Source: Actinotalea subterranea (GTDB lineage Bacteria > Actinomycetota > Actinomycetes > Actinomycetales > Cellulomonadaceae). Taken from it: 64,000 nucleotides of DNA. The stretch spans positions 124,001 to 188,000 of the forward strand of contig NZ_VTTP01000006.1 of assembly GCF_008364845.1 (NCBI RefSeq), in the 5' to 3' direction. This document shows positions 23,443-33,559 of this stretch, piece by piece. The notes beneath the pieces were generated by a model. The model was not told the origin of the DNA. It saw nothing but the letters and a program-made list of their open reading frames with translations, and searched no databases. Made by a program: the position numbers and the translations under genes. The first letter of the stretch is position 1, and each line of letters starts with the position of its first letter.

Positions 23443-23748
23443 GTGGCAGCTTCACGGGACACGGACGCGAGCTGGGGCCGCGTCGCGCTGCGCGTGCGCC
23501 CCGGAGCGTCCCGGACGAGCGTCGGCGGGGCCTACGGCGACCGGCTCGTCGTCGCGGTGGGGGCGCGCGCCGTGGACGGCGCGGCGACGGAGGCGGCGCT
23601 CGCGGCCGTGGCGGCGGCGTTCGGCGTCCGACGCCGAGGGGTGCGGCTCGTGACCGGTACGACGAGCCGGGACAAGGTCGTGGAGGTCGATCTGCCGCCC
23701 GCCGACGTGGCCGCGCGGGCCGCCGAGCTGAGAGGCGATGCGGACTGA
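23443..23748 (+). CDS. DUF167 (YggU-like) family protein
   Basis: This 101-residue protein fits the small alpha/beta DUF167 fold ([15 protein letters not shown] near the start, [14 protein letters not shown] in the middle). The family is widespread, and its function is not firmly known. The GTG start lies six bases after CAGGAT (23431-23436), which suggests leaderless translation. Confidence 0.88.
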   Translation: MAASRDTDASWGRVALRVRPGASRTSVGGAYGDRLVVAVGARAVDGAATEAALAAVAAAFGVRRRGVRLVTGTTSRDKVVEVDLPPADVAARAAELRGDAD

Positions 23749-23751
23749 CCG

Positions 23752-23781
23752 TTGCAAGGCGTTGCTGCAAGGCGTTACAGT
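23752..23781 (+). promoter_or_regulatory. Pullulanase promoter overlaid by TGCAAGGCGTT repeats
   Basis: TTGCAA (23752-23757), 18 bases, TACAGT (23776-23781) form a plausible promoter. TGCAAGGCGTT occurs at 23753-23763 and 23766-23776, covering both elements. A palindromic CTTGCAAG also lies inside the start of the coding region (23882-23889). TTGCAA-type sites resemble operators of LacI-family maltose regulators in actinobacteria. No such regulator is in the window, so the assignment is inference. Confidence 0.5.
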
Positions 23782-23836
23782 CACGCAGCGCCCTGGGATC
23801 TCACCCGGGTGAAGTTCTGGTGACGAGGGAGTCCCC

Positions 23837-26800
23837 ATGACCACCGCCCGTGCCGTCCGCCCGCGCAGGGCGACCAGCGTCCTTGCAAGCCTCGCCCTGG
23901 CCCTCGTGGGGACCGTCGCGGTGACCGTCCCGCTGAGCCCGGCCGCGGTCGCGGCCGATCGCACGGCGACCCTCGTCGGGGACCTCCAGAGCGAGCTCGG
24001 GTGCGCGGGGGACTGGCAGCCCGACTGCGCCGAGACCCGCCTCGAACCCACGGGCACCCCCGGCCAGTACGCGGCGGAGCTCGACGTCCCGGCGGGCTCC
24101 TGGCAGTACAAGGTCGCGATGAACGGCACGTGGGACGAGGCGTACGGGCGCGACGGCGGCGCGGAGAACGTGCCGTTGACCGTGGCGGGTCCGACGCGCC
24201 TGCGCGTCACGTTCGACGACGCCACGCACCGCATCGGCCTGGCGCCGCTCATGCTCACCGGTGACTACAGCCCGGCCGACGACGCCCTGGTCGCGGAGCC
24301 CGTCCGTCAGCCCGGCTCCACCGAGCAGTTCTACTTCGTCATGACGGACCGCTTCGAGAACGCGGACCCCAGCAACGACGAGGGCGGTCTCACCGGCGAC
24401 CGCCTCACCACGGGCCTCGACCCCACCGACAAGGGCTTCTACAACGGCGGCGACCTGGCCGGCCTGCGGGCCCAGCTCGACTACATCGAGGGCCTGGGCA
24501 CGTCGGCCATCTGGCTGACGCCCTCGTTCCTCAACCGCCCGGTGCAGGGCACCGGCGAGAACGCCTCCGCCGGCTACCACGGCTACTGGATCACCGACTT
24601 CACGCAGATCGACCCGCACCTGGGCACCAACGCCGAGCTCGAGGCCCTCATCGCCGACGCGCACGCCCGCGGCATCAAGGTGTACTTCGACATCATCACG
24701 AACCACACCGCGGACGTGATCAGCTACGCCGAGGGTCAGTACACCTACGTCGACCAGGCGACGGAGCCGTACTACACGGCCGACGGCGTCACGCCCTTCG
24801 ACCCGGCGGACTACGCCGGCGGCGCCGAGCCGTTCCCGGCCCTCGACGCGCAGAACTCGTTCCCCTACACGCCCGTGATCGCCCCGGCCGACGCGGACGT
24901 CAAGGTCCCGGCCTGGCTCAACGACCCCACGCTCTACCACAACCGTGGTGACTCGACCTACAGCGGTGAGTCGACGACGTACGGCGACTTCTCCGGCCTC
25001 GACGACCTCATGACGGAGCACCCGAGGGTCGTCGACGGCTTCGTCGACGTCTACCAGGGCTGGATCGACCTCGGCATCGACGGCTTCCGCATCGACACCG
25101 TCAAGCACGTCAACTTCGAGTTCTGGGAGCAGTGGACGACCGAGGTCCTCGACTACGCCCACGGGCTGGGCAAGGACGACTTCTTCATGTTCGGCGAGGT
25201 CTACGACGCCGACCCGGCCAAGCTCTCGCCGTACGTGCGCCGGACCGACATGAGCTCCGTGCTGGACTTCACCTTCCAGTCCGCGGCGTCGACCTTCGCC
25301 CGCGGCTTCAGCCCCGACACCCTCACCCAGCTCTTCGCCGGCGACGACATGTACACGACGCCGACGACGAGCGCCTCGGCCCTGCCGACCTTCCTCGGCA
25401 ACCACGACATGGGTCGCATCGGCTACTTCGTCCAGGGCGACGGCAACGGGCTCGAGCGGTCCGAGCTCGCGCACAGCCTCATGTACCTCACGCGCGGCCA
25501 GCCCGTCGTCTACTACGGCGACGAGCAGGGCTTCGCGGGCCTCGGCGGCGACAAGAGCGCACGTCAGACGCTCTTCGCCTCACAGGTGGCCGAGTACACC
25601 GACCAGCAGCTGCTCACCGGCGAGGCCGTCGGCTCCGTCGACCGCTTCGACACCGACGCCCCGCTGTACGAGCACATCGCCGCGCTGGCCGACCTGCGTG
25701 CCGCGACGCCCGCCCTGGAGAGCGGCGCGCAGATCGAGCGCCCCGTCTCCGGCGACGGCGAGGACACCGTCTACGCGTTCTCGCGGGTCCACCGGGACGA
25801 GAAGGTCGAGCACCTGGTCGCGGTCAACAACGCCGGGGCGCCCGCGTCGGTCACGGTCGACACCCTGACGCCCGGCGCCGGATTCACCACGCTCCTCGGC
25901 GACCACGCCGCGGTGACCGCCGACGCCGACGGACGGGTCGAGCTGACCGTCCCGGCGTTCTCGGCCGTCGCCCTCGTGGCGGACGCGACCGTGGCGCCCG
26001 GTGCGGCGGACCTCGAGGTCGACCTGCCCGCGCCCGGCGCCGCGCTCACCGGCGTCGCACCGGTCCGGGCCGACGTCGCGGACGACGTCTGGGCCGAGAC
26101 CTCCTTCGCGTACCGCGTGGTCGGCGACGACACCTGGACACCGCTCGGCACCGCCGAGACGACGTCGCCGCGCGTCTTCCACGACGTCACGGGCCTCGCG
26201 GACGGCACGCTCGTCGAGTACCGCGCCGTGAGCGTGGACGCCGCCGGCACCGCCGTCGCCGCCTCCACGTTCGGGTCGGTCGGCGTGACGGTCGACGGCA
26301 GCGTGCCGGACGACCCCGAGGAGCCCGGTCCGGGCACGGGCCGCACCGACCTCATGGTGACCATCCCCGGCAGCCTCGACAGCGAGCTCGGCTGCCCGGG
26401 CGACTGGCAGCCCGAGTGCGAGGCCGTCACGCTCGCCCACCGCGGCAACGGGGTCTACTCGGGCACGTTCACGGTGCCGGCCGGTGACTGGGCCTACAAG
26501 ATCGCCATCGGCGGATCCTGGACCGAGAACTACGGCGCCGGTGGCGTGGCCGGTGGGGCCGACGTGCTCTTCTCGCTCGCCGAGGCCCAGACGGTGACGT
26601 TCGTGTACGACGACGCCACCAAGTGGTTCACCTCGAGCGCCCAGGGCCCGCTGATCACCCTGCCGGGCTCCTTCCAGAGCGAGGTCGGCTGCCCGGGTGA
26701 CTGGCAGCCCGACTGCGTCGTGACGTCCCTTCAGGACAAGGAGGGCGACGGCACCTACACGTACACGACAGCCGCGATCCCGGCGGGCTCCTACGAGCTC

Positions 26801-29722
26801 AAGGTCGCGCACGGCCTCGGCTGGGACGAGAACTACGGCGTCGGCGGCGCACCGGGCGGGGCGAACATCCCGTTCACGGCGCCCGGCGGCAAGCCGATCA
26901 CCTTCACCTACGACATCGCCACGCATCTCCTGACGATCGAGGTGACCGACCCGCCGCTCGCCGGTGTGGGCCAGTGGCAGGCGCACTGGATCGACGCGGC
27001 GACCATCGCGTGGCCGGCCGACCTGGTGCCCGAGGGCACCGACCCGGCCGACCTGACCTGGCGGCTGCACCACGCACCCGACGCGTCCCTCGAGGTGGAG
27101 GACGGTGCCGTGGTCGGCGGGGAGGCGGTGGACCTCGTCCTCGCGACCGACGGCCTGACCGCCGAGCAGCTCGAGCGCTTCCCGGCCCTCGAGGGGTACC
27201 TCGCGCTGACGCTCGAGGGCGCAGGCAGGGCCGACGTCGAGGCGTGGCTGACCGGCGAGCTCCTGGTCGGCCAGTACGACGCCGAGGACGCCGCCTCAGC
27301 GATCACCGGCGTCCAGGTCCCCGGCGTCGTCGACGACCTCTTCGCCGAGGACGCCGCCGACCGGGCGCTGGGCGTCACGTGGAAGCACAAGACGCCCTCG
27401 CTCGCCCTGTGGGCGCCCACCGCCCAGGACGTGGACCTGCTCCTGTGGCGCGGCGAGGACCGCACCGCCGAGCCCGAGCGCGTCGACATGGCGCGTCAGC
27501 CGGACGGCACCTGGACCGTGCGGGGCGCCAAGGCGTGGAAGGGCGCCGCGTACCTGTACGAGGTCACCGTGTACGCCCCGACGACGGACGCCGTCGAGGT
27601 CAACCGGGTCACGGACCCGTACTCGGTCGCCCTCACGCTCAACTCGACGCACTCGGTGCTCGTGGACCTCGACGACCGCGCCTACCAGCCGCGTGAGTGG
27701 CAGCGGGCCCGGCAGCCCGAGGTCGAGCCCGTGGACCAGACGATCTACGAGCTGCACGTGCGCGACTTCTCGATCAGCGACGAGAGCGTCCCGGCCGCGC
27801 TGCGCGGCACCTACCTCGCCTTCGCGCAGGACGGGACCGACGGCCGCGAGCACCTCCAGGACCTCGCCGACGCCGGCCTGACCACGGTGCACCTGCTGCC
27901 CACGTTCGACATCGCGACCATCGAGGAGGACCGGGCCGCGCAGGCGGTGCCGCCGTGCGACCTCGCGTCGTACGCGCCCGACTCGGCCGAGCAGCAGGCG
28001 TGCATCGACGGCGTGCGCGACGCCGACGGGTTCAACTGGGGCTACGACCCGCTGCACTTCTCGACGCCCGAGGGCTCCTACGCGCTCGACGCCGACGGCG
28101 GCGCACGGGTCGCCGAGTTCCGGTCCATGGTCGGCGCGCTGCACGCCGACGGCCTCCAGGTGGTGCTCGACCAGGTGTTCAACCACACCGCCGCGAGCGG
28201 TCAGGACCCGCGGTCGATCCTCGACCGGGTCGTGCCCGGCTACTACCACCGCCTCAACGCGACCGGTGGGGTCGAGACCTCGACCTGCTGCCAGAACCTG
28301 GCCACGGAGCACGCGATGACCGAGAAGCTCATGGTCGACTCGGTCGTCACGTGGGCGCGCGACTACAAGGTCGACGGGTTCCGGTTCGACCTCATGGGCC
28401 ACCACAGCGTCGCCACGATGCAGGCCGTCCGGGACGCGCTGGACGAGCTCGACGTGCGCCACGACGGCGTCGACGGCTCGGACGTCTACCTCTACGGCGA
28501 GGGCTGGAACTTCGGCGAGGTCGCCGACAACCGGCTCTTCACGCAGGCGACGCAGGGCCAGCTCGGCGGGACGGGCATCGGGACGTTCAGCGACCGGCTG
28601 CGCGACGCCGTGCGCGGTGGCGGCCCGTTCGACGAGGACCCGCGCATCCAGGGATTCGGCTCCGGGGCCTCGACGGACCCGAACGGTGCGCCCGTCAACG
28701 GGACGGAGGCCGAGCAGGCCGCACGCCTGGCGCACCAGAGCGACCTCGTGCGCCTGGGCCTCGCGGGCAACCTGCGCGACTACTCGTTCGTGACGAGCGA
28801 CGGCACCGTCCGCACGGGCGCGGAGATCGACTACAACGGCCAGCCGGCCGGCTACGCGGACTCCCCGGAGGAGGTCGTCACCTACGTCGACGCGCACGAC
28901 AACGAGACGCTGTTCGACGCGCTGACCCTCAAGCTGCCGCCGAGCACCCCCATGGCGGACCGGGTGCGGATGAACACCGTGTCGCTCGCGACGACGGCGC
29001 TGTCCCAGACGCCCTCCTTCTGGCACGCGGGTGCCGACCTGCTGCGCAGCAAGTCCCTCGACCGCAACAGCTACAACTCGGGGGACTGGTTCAACGAGCT
29101 CGACCTGTCGGGCCAGGACAACGGGTTCGGCCGGGGGCTGCCGCCGGCCGCGGACAACGAGGAGAAGTGGCCCTTCCAGCAGCCGCTGCTGGCCGACCCC
29201 GCGCTCAAGCCGTCGCCGCAGGACATCGACGACGCGACGCAGGCCGCGCAGGACCTCCTGCGCCTGCGGTTCTCGACCGAGCTGTTCCGGCTCGGCGACG
29301 CGGACCTCATCAGGGACAAGGTCACCTTCCCGGGCAGCGGGCCCGACGCCGAGCCGGGCGTGGTCGTCATGCACGTCGACGACACGCAGGGGCGCGACGT
29401 CGACCGGCGGCTCGACGGCCTCCTCGTCGTCTTCAACGCCTCCGACGAGGCCGTCAGCATCCCGGTCGAGGGCCTCGCCGGTGACCGCTACACCCTGTCC
29501 CCGGTGCTCGCGGACGGCAGCGACGAGGTGGTCAAGCAGACGACCTGGGACAAGGCGACCGGCACCGTCACCGTCCCGGCGCGGACCGTCGCGGCGCTCG
29601 TCGACGCCGAGCCGCGGGGCCACGGCTGGTGGCCGCCGCACTGGTGGCCCTGGTCCGGGTGGCCGTGGACCGGCGGCGGCTGGAGCTGGGGCTGGCTCGA
29701 CGTGCTCGGCTGGCGCCGCTGA
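23837..29722 (+). CDS. Secreted two-headed alpha-amylase/pullulanase (amylopullulanase)
   Basis: This 1961-residue exported enzyme cuts starch-like glucans. A signal peptide ends near residue 40 (SPAAVAA). The first of three X25-like modules follows ([13 protein letters not shown]). A complete GH13 amylase domain has DIITNHT, nucleophile D420 ([10 protein letters not shown]), acid E454 (MFGEVYD) and D524 (GNHDMGR). After a beta-rich linker come X25-like modules two and three (about 835-1035), a pullulanase N-terminal region and CBM48. A second GH13 domain has D1518 ([11 protein letters not shown]), E1555 (YGEGWN) and D1688 (DAHDNE). Both active sites look intact, so alpha-1,4 and alpha-1,6 cleavage are predicted. 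The last 34 residues hold 11 Trp ([19 protein letters not shown]), which is very unusual. GAGGGAG precedes the ATG. Confidence 0.95.
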   Translation: MTTARAVRPRRATSVLASLALALVGTVAVTVPLSPAAVAADRTATLVGDLQSELGCAGDWQPDCAETRLEPTGTPGQYAAELDVPAGSWQYKVAMNGTWDEAYGRDGGAENVPLTVAGPTRLRVTFDDATHRIGLAPLMLTGDYSPADDALVAEPVRQPGSTEQFYFVMTDRFENADPSNDEGGLTGDRLTTGLDPTDKGFYNGGDLAGLRAQLDYIEGLGTSAIWLTPSFLNRPVQGTGENASAGYHGYWITDFTQIDPHLGTNAELEALIADAHARGIKVYFDIITNHTADVISYAEGQYTYVDQATEPYYTADGVTPFDPADYAGGAEPFPALDAQNSFPYTPVIAPADADVKVPAWLNDPTLYHNRGDSTYSGESTTYGDFSGLDDLMTEHPRVVDGFVDVYQGWIDLGIDGFRIDTVKHVNFEFWEQWTTEVLDYAHGLGKDDFFMFGEVYDADPAKLSPYVRRTDMSSVLDFTFQSAASTFARGFSPDTLTQLFAGDDMYTTPTTSASALPTFLGNHDMGRIGYFVQGDGNGLERSELAHSLMYLTRGQPVVYYGDEQGFAGLGGDKSARQTLFASQVAEYTDQQLLTGEAVGSVDRFDTDAPLYEHIAALADLRAATPALESGAQIERPVSGDGEDTVYAFSRVHRDEKVEHLVAVNNAGAPASVTVDTLTPGAGFTTLLGDHAAVTADADGRVELTVPAFSAVALVADATVAPGAADLEVDLPAPGAALTGVAPVRADVADDVWAETSFAYRVVGDDTWTPLGTAETTSPRVFHDVTGLADGTLVEYRAVSVDAAGTAVAASTFGSVGVTVDGSVPDDPEEPGPGTGRTDLMVTIPGSLDSELGCPGDWQPECEAVTLAHRGNGVYSGTFTVPAGDWAYKIAIGGSWTENYGAGGVAGGADVLFSLAEAQTVTFVYDDATKWFTSSAQGPLITLPGSFQSEVGCPGDWQPDCVVTSLQDKEGDGTYTYTTAAIPAGSYELKVAHGLGWDENYGVGGAPGGANIPFTAPGGKPITFTYDIATHLLTIEVTDPPLAGVGQWQAHWIDAATIAWPADLVPEGTDPADLTWRLHHAPDASLEVEDGAVVGGEAVDLVLATDGLTAEQLERFPALEGYLALTLEGAGRADVEAWLTGELLVGQYDAEDAASAITGVQVPGVVDDLFAEDAADRALGVTWKHKTPSLALWAPTAQDVDLLLWRGEDRTAEPERVDMARQPDGTWTVRGAKAWKGAAYLYEVTVYAPTTDAVEVNRVTDPYSVALTLNSTHSVLVDLDDRAYQPREWQRARQPEVEPVDQTIYELHVRDFSISDESVPAALRGTYLAFAQDGTDGREHLQDLADAGLTTVHLLPTFDIATIEEDRAAQAVPPCDLASYAPDSAEQQACIDGVRDADGFNWGYDPLHFSTPEGSYALDADGGARVAEFRSMVGALHADGLQVVLDQVFNHTAASGQDPRSILDRVVPGYYHRLNATGGVETSTCCQNLATEHAMTEKLMVDSVVTWARDYKVDGFRFDLMGHHSVATMQAVRDALDELDVRHDGVDGSDVYLYGEGWNFGEVADNRLFTQATQGQLGGTGIGTFSDRLRDAVRGGGPFDEDPRIQGFGSGASTDPNGAPVNGTEAEQAARLAHQSDLVRLGLAGNLRDYSFVTSDGTVRTGAEIDYNGQPAGYADSPEEVVTYVDAHDNETLFDALTLKLPPSTPMADRVRMNTVSLATTALSQTPSFWHAGADLLRSKSLDRNSYNSGDWFNELDLSGQDNGFGRGLPPAADNEEKWPFQQPLLADPALKPSPQDIDDATQAAQDLLRLRFSTELFRLGDADLIRDKVTFPGSGPDAEPGVVVMHVDDTQGRDVDRRLDGLLVVFNASDEAVSIPVEGLAGDRYTLSPVLADGSDEVVKQTTWDKATGTVTVPARTVAALVDAEPRGHGWWPPHWWPWSGWPWTGGGWSWGWLDVLGWRR

Positions 29723-29729
29723 GGTGCCC

Positions 29730-29759
29730 GGCGGCCCGTGCCCGATGGGGCGGGCCGCC
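29730..29759. terminator. Hairpin after the pullulanase gene
   Basis: GGCGGCCCG (29730-29738) pairs exactly with CGGGCCGCC (29751-29759) over a 12-base loop, seven bases after the stop. It faces the convergent solute-binding gene and can serve both. Confidence 0.7.
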
Positions 29760-29788
29760 GCGGGCCCTCCGCCCGGCGCGGGGCGCGG

Positions 29789-31093
29789 TCAGCGCAGCGC
29801 GAGGGCGAGCTCGGCCTGGAGTGTCGTCGTCGTGGTCGCGCCCGAGGTGAAGCGGCCGACGGCGGCGGTCACCGCGTCGAGCGCCCCGGTGCTGACCGCG
29901 GCACCGTGCGTGAGCGACGGCACGACCGTGTCGGCGCGGAACGCGGTCGTCGCGGCGCGCTGGTAGGTGCCGAGCTGGGCCGTGCCGAGGTCCGAGCGGG
30001 CCGGGATCGCGCCCTTGGCGTTGCTGAACGCGGTCTGGCCGTCGGCGGACGCGACGGCGCGCAGCCACCGGGTCGCCGCGTCGGGGTTCGGTGCGCCGGC
30101 GGGCAGGGCGAACGCGTCGACGACGACGTCGAACACGCCGTCGGTGCCCGGGGCGGTCGCCCACAGCACCTCGGTCGGTGCCGTGTCGCCGGCCTCCTCG
30201 AACGCCTCGAGCGCCCAGTCGCCCATGACGACGAACGCGGCGTCCCCGTCGATGACGTCCTGCGTCGCGTCCTGCCAGTCCATGCTGTCCCGGTCCGCGT
30301 TCGTGTAGCCGAGGAGCCGCTCGAAGTCCGCCAGCGCCGCGGTGACCTCCGCGCCCGCGACGTCCGTCGTCCCGTCCCACAGGCCCGCGTAGCCCTGCGG
30401 GCCGAGGTGCGCGAGGAGCACCTGCTCGAGGAGGTGGACCTGCGTCCACGTCGAGCCCAGCGCGAGCGGGGTGCGGCCCGTCGCGCGCACGGCGTCGAGC
30501 GCCACGAACCAGTCGTCGAGCGTCGCGAAGCTCGCGGTCGCCTCGAGGCCGGCGGCCGCGAGCACGTCCGGGTTCGCCCACAGCACGTTCGCCCGGTGGA
30601 CGTTCGAGGGGATCGCGTACACCGTGCCGTCGACGCTCACCATGTCCCGCACGCTCGCCGGCAGCGTGCGGTCCAGGCCCAGGTCGACGACGAGGTCGTC
30701 GAGGTCCCGCAGCCGGCCGTCCGCGACGTAGTCGGCCAGCTCCGCGCCGCCGTGCACCTGGAAGGTGTCGGGCGGGTCGCCGTCGGCCAGGCGTGAGGCG
30801 AGCAGCGTCTTCGCGGTGGAGCCCGCACCCCCCGCGATGCCGCCGTCCACGAACACGGTCCCGGGGTTCTGCTCGACGAAGACCTCGACGAGGGAGTCGA
30901 ACGCGAGCTTCTCCGAGCCGCTCGCCCACCAGGTGAAGACCTCGACCTGCTCCGCGCTCGCAGGGGTGGTGACCGGCTCCTGGGCCGTGCACCCGGCGAC
31001 GCCGGCCGTGGTGAGCGCGAGCGTCAGGCCGAGGGCCGCGCGACCGACGAGGCGTGCACGCGGCGCGGTCGGCGTCGTGCGCCGTGTCTGCAC
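29789..31093 (-). CDS. Family 1 sugar-binding lipoprotein of an ABC importer (orphan)
   Basis: This 434-residue solute-binding protein has a lipobox ending TAGVAGC and the start of the type-1 binding fold (VEVFTWWASGSEKLAFDSL). VHGGAELADYV, VYAIPSNVHRANVLWAN and VMGDWALEAF are typical of CUT1 carbohydrate binders. The cognate permeases and ATPase are absent: downstream lies the pullulanase and upstream, divergent, a ROK regulator with a different (CUT2-type) transporter. The GTG at 31093 follows a GAGGGAGGCAGGA site. A good promoter (TTGACA, 18 bases, TTGGAT) lies ~85 bases upstream. The end is Thr/Ala-rich. Confidence 0.9.
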   Translation of the reverse strand: MQTRRTTPTAPRARLVGRAALGLTLALTTAGVAGCTAQEPVTTPASAEQVEVFTWWASGSEKLAFDSLVEVFVEQNPGTVFVDGGIAGGAGSTAKTLLASRLADGDPPDTFQVHGGAELADYVADGRLRDLDDLVVDLGLDRTLPASVRDMVSVDGTVYAIPSNVHRANVLWANPDVLAAAGLEATASFATLDDWFVALDAVRATGRTPLALGSTWTQVHLLEQVLLAHLGPQGYAGLWDGTTDVAGAEVTAALADFERLLGYTNADRDSMDWQDATQDVIDGDAAFVVMGDWALEAFEEAGDTAPTEVLWATAPGTDGVFDVVVDAFALPAGAPNPDAATRWLRAVASADGQTAFSNAKGAIPARSDLGTAQLGTYQRAATTAFRADTVVPSLTHGAAVSTGALDAVTAAVGRFTSGATTTTTLQAELALALR

Positions 31094-31177
31094 GTCCTGC
31101 CTCCCTCGTCGCCGGCCCGGATCTCGTCGCTGAGCATCCCACGGGCAGGCGGGTGCGTCCCCCGCCTCGGCGCCGCC

Positions 31178-31244
31178 ATCCAAGGACGCCGTGCTCGGCC
31201 GTGTCAAGGAACGACGGCGAACGGGTGAGCGGTATCCTCCGGCT
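31178..31244. promoter_or_regulatory. Divergent promoters of the sugar-binding gene and ROK operon
   Basis: On the minus strand TTGACA (31207 to 31202), 18 bases and TTGGAT (31183 to 31178) form a strong promoter for the lipoprotein gene. On the plus strand TATCCT (31233-31238) lies exactly six bases before the ROK GTG. GAACG-type repeats (GGAACGACGGCGAACGG, from 31208) lie between and could be the ROK operator. Confidence 0.6.
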
Positions 31245-32435
31245 GTGGCCAAGGACCGGGCGACGCCGGGCTCCCAGACGTCGCTGCGGGAGGCCAACAG
31301 GGCTCGGATCGTCAGCGCGGTGCAGCAGCGCGGCTCCATCACGCAGGTCGAGCTCGCGGGCGCGACCGGTCTGTCCGCGGCGACCATCTCCAACATCGTC
31401 AAGGAGCTCACGGGCGCGGGCGTCCTGCACACCTCCCCGACGTCGCGCAGCGGCCGGCGCGCGCAGGAGGTCACGCTCGCCCGCAACCTCGGGCTCGTCG
31501 CGGGCGTGCACTTCGGCGAGCGGTCGCTGCGGGTCGCGCTCGCGGACGTGACCCTGCGCGTCGTCGCCGAGCAGCGGCTCCCGCTCCCGCCCGAGCACCG
31601 GGCCGACGCCGGGCTCGACCAGGTCGCGATGCTCGTCGAGGAGATGCTCGAGTCGCTCGGGACCGGCCCCAGCGAGGTGCTGGCCCTCGGCGTCGGCGTC
31701 CCGGCCCCGGTCGACGTGGTCACGGGTCAGGTCTCGGCCGCGGGCATCCTGCGGGGCTGGGACGGCACCGTCGTGCCCGACGTCCTCGAGCAGCGCCTCG
31801 GGGTACGGGTCGTGGTCGACAACGACGCGAACCTGGGTGCGCTCGCGGAGGTGCGCCTCGGCGTCGCGCGCGGCCTCACGCACGTCGCGTACCTGCGCGT
31901 GTCGCACGGCGTCGGGCTGGGCCTCGTGCTCGACGGACGCGTCTACCACGGGCGCAGCGGCGGCGCGGGCGAGCTCGGCCACCTCGTCGTGAACCCCGAC
32001 GGCCCGCCCTGCCGGTGCGGCAACCGGGGGTGCCTCGAGACGTCGGTCGGGGCCGCCGAGCTGCTGGGCCGGCTGCGCCCCACCCACGGTCACCTGACGC
32101 TGCGCGACGTCGTGACGCGCGCGCAGGAGGGCGACCAGGCGTGCCGCGACGTGGTCGCCGACGCGGGCCGCCAGCTCGGTGAGGCCGCCGCGACCGTGTG
32201 CACCCTCCTGGACCCGCAGATGGTCGTGGTGGGCGGGGACCTCGCGCTCGCGGGCGAGATCCTGCTCGAACCCCTGCGGGACGTGCTGGACGCGAAGACC
32301 GTGCCGAGCACGGCGGGCCCGGTCGCCGTCGAGATGTCGATGCTCGGGGCCCAGGCGGAGGTGCGGGGCGCGCTCGTGCTCGCCCTGGACACGTACGACA
32401 TCGGTGCGCCGCGCCTGCTCGGGGCGGGCTCGTGA
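31245..32435 (+). CDS. ROK-family transcriptional regulator (XylR-like)
   Basis: This 396-residue regulator has an N-terminal winged helix-turn-helix (residues ~10-70; ITQVELAGATGLSAATISNIVKEL) and a ROK sugar-kinase-like domain. The latter shows VDNDANLGALAE and the zinc motif CRCGNRGCLE. ROK regulators of this layout bind a sugar through the kinase-like domain and repress transporter genes. Its stop overlaps the GTG of the XylF-like gene (GTGA), so the regulator heads its own target operon. The GTG at 31245 was chosen because of the TATCCT-N6 leaderless signature. Confidence 0.92.
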   Translation: MAKDRATPGSQTSLREANRARIVSAVQQRGSITQVELAGATGLSAATISNIVKELTGAGVLHTSPTSRSGRRAQEVTLARNLGLVAGVHFGERSLRVALADVTLRVVAEQRLPLPPEHRADAGLDQVAMLVEEMLESLGTGPSEVLALGVGVPAPVDVVTGQVSAAGILRGWDGTVVPDVLEQRLGVRVVVDNDANLGALAEVRLGVARGLTHVAYLRVSHGVGLGLVLDGRVYHGRSGGAGELGHLVVNPDGPPCRCGNRGCLETSVGAAELLGRLRPTHGHLTLRDVVTRAQEGDQACRDVVADAGRQLGEAAATVCTLLDPQMVVVGGDLALAGEILLEPLRDVLDAKTVPSTAGPVAVEMSMLGAQAEVRGALVLALDTYDIGAPRLLGAGS

Positions 32436-33559
32436 CGGGCCGGCTCGTGCGGGGCGGGACGGCTCGGCCGGGGCGCGCCCGCCTGCGGGTCCTGGCCCTC
32501 GTCGGCGCGCTCGCGCTCGTCGGCTGCACGTCGTCCGCGCCGGGCGACGCCGCCGGCGGGGACGACGGGGCCCCGACGATCGCGCTGCTCCTGCCCGAGT
32601 CGAAGACGTCGCGCTACGAGGGCATCGACCGGCCCGTGTTCGAGCAGGTCGTCGCGGAGCGCTGCCCCGACTGCCTCGTGCTCTACGCGAACGCCGGGCA
32701 GGACGCCGCCCGCCAGCAGCAGCAGGCCGAGTCGGCCCTCACGCAGGGGGCGCAGGTCCTGGTGCTCGACGCGGTCGACGCGGCCGCCGCGCAGAGCATC
32801 GTGACCGCGGCGGACGCCCGGGGGGTCGCGGTCATCGCCTACGACCGGTTCATCGCCGACGCCCCGCTCGACTACTTCGTGGCCTACGACAGCGCGCGCG
32901 TCGGCCTGCTCCAGGGCCAGGCGCTCGTGCAGGCGATCGTCGCGCGCGGCGAGGTCCGGGCGGGCGACGGCGTGCTCCTCGTGCACGGCTCGCCCACGGA
33001 CCCGAACGTCGCCGGCCTCAAGCGCGGCCTCGCGCAGGCCCTCGAGGGCTCGGGCATCGAGGTGCTCGCGGAGTACGACACGCCCGACTGGAGCCCCGAC
33101 AAGGCGCAGGAGTGGGTCCAGGGCCAGCTCACGGAGTTCTCCGGCCGGGTCGTGGGCGTCTACGCGGCCAACGACGGGACCGCGGGTGGCGCGATCTCCG
33201 CGATGCGCGCCGCGGGCCTCGACCCCGTCCCGCCGGTCACGGGGCAGGACGCGGAGCTCGCGGCGATCCAGCGGATCGTCGCCGGGGACCAGTACATGAC
33301 CGTCTACAAGGCCATCAGCCAGCAGGCCCGCACCGCCGCGGAGATCGCCGTCCAGGTGGTGCACGGCCAGACGCCGGCCGCGACGTCGAGCGTGCAGGAC
33401 GTCCCCGCGGTGCTGCTCGCCCCCGTGTCCGTGACGCAGGAACAGGTGGAGAACGTGATCGTCAGAGGTGGGGTCCACCGGGCCGAGGACATCTGCGTCG
33501 AGCCGTACCGGGCCGCCTGCGTGGGCCTCGGCCTGCTCGGCCCCGAGGCGTCGTCGTGA
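32432..33559 (+). CDS. XylF-like sugar-binding lipoprotein (CUT2 ABC importer)
   Basis: This 375-residue periplasmic-binding-protein-1-like protein has a lipobox (ALALVGC). The ribose/xylose-binder core includes IALLLPESKTSRYEGIDRPVFE, NAGQDAARQQQQAESAL, VIAYDRFIADAPLDYFVAYD and the hinge YAANDGTAGGAI. Comparison with XylF suggests D-xylose or a related sugar. GTGA overlaps on both sides couple it to the ROK gene and the ATPase gene. Confidence 0.93.
   Translation: MTGRLVRGGTARPGRARLRVLALVGALALVGCTSSAPGDAAGGDDGAPTIALLLPESKTSRYEGIDRPVFEQVVAERCPDCLVLYANAGQDAARQQQQAESALTQGAQVLVLDAVDAAAAQSIVTAADARGVAVIAYDRFIADAPLDYFVAYDSARVGLLQGQALVQAIVARGEVRAGDGVLLVHGSPTDPNVAGLKRGLAQALEGSGIEVLAEYDTPDWSPDKAQEWVQGQLTEFSGRVVGVYAANDGTAGGAISAMRAAGLDPVPPVTGQDAELAAIQRIVAGDQYMTVYKAISQQARTAAEIAVQVVHGQTPAATSSVQDVPAVLLAPVSVTQEQVENVIVRGGVHRAEDICVEPYRAACVGLGLLGPEASS

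Noticed and set aside
23801-25474. Minus-strand frame opposite the pullulanase
   Set aside because: Shadow of GH13 coding sequence with intact catalytic motifs on the plus strand.
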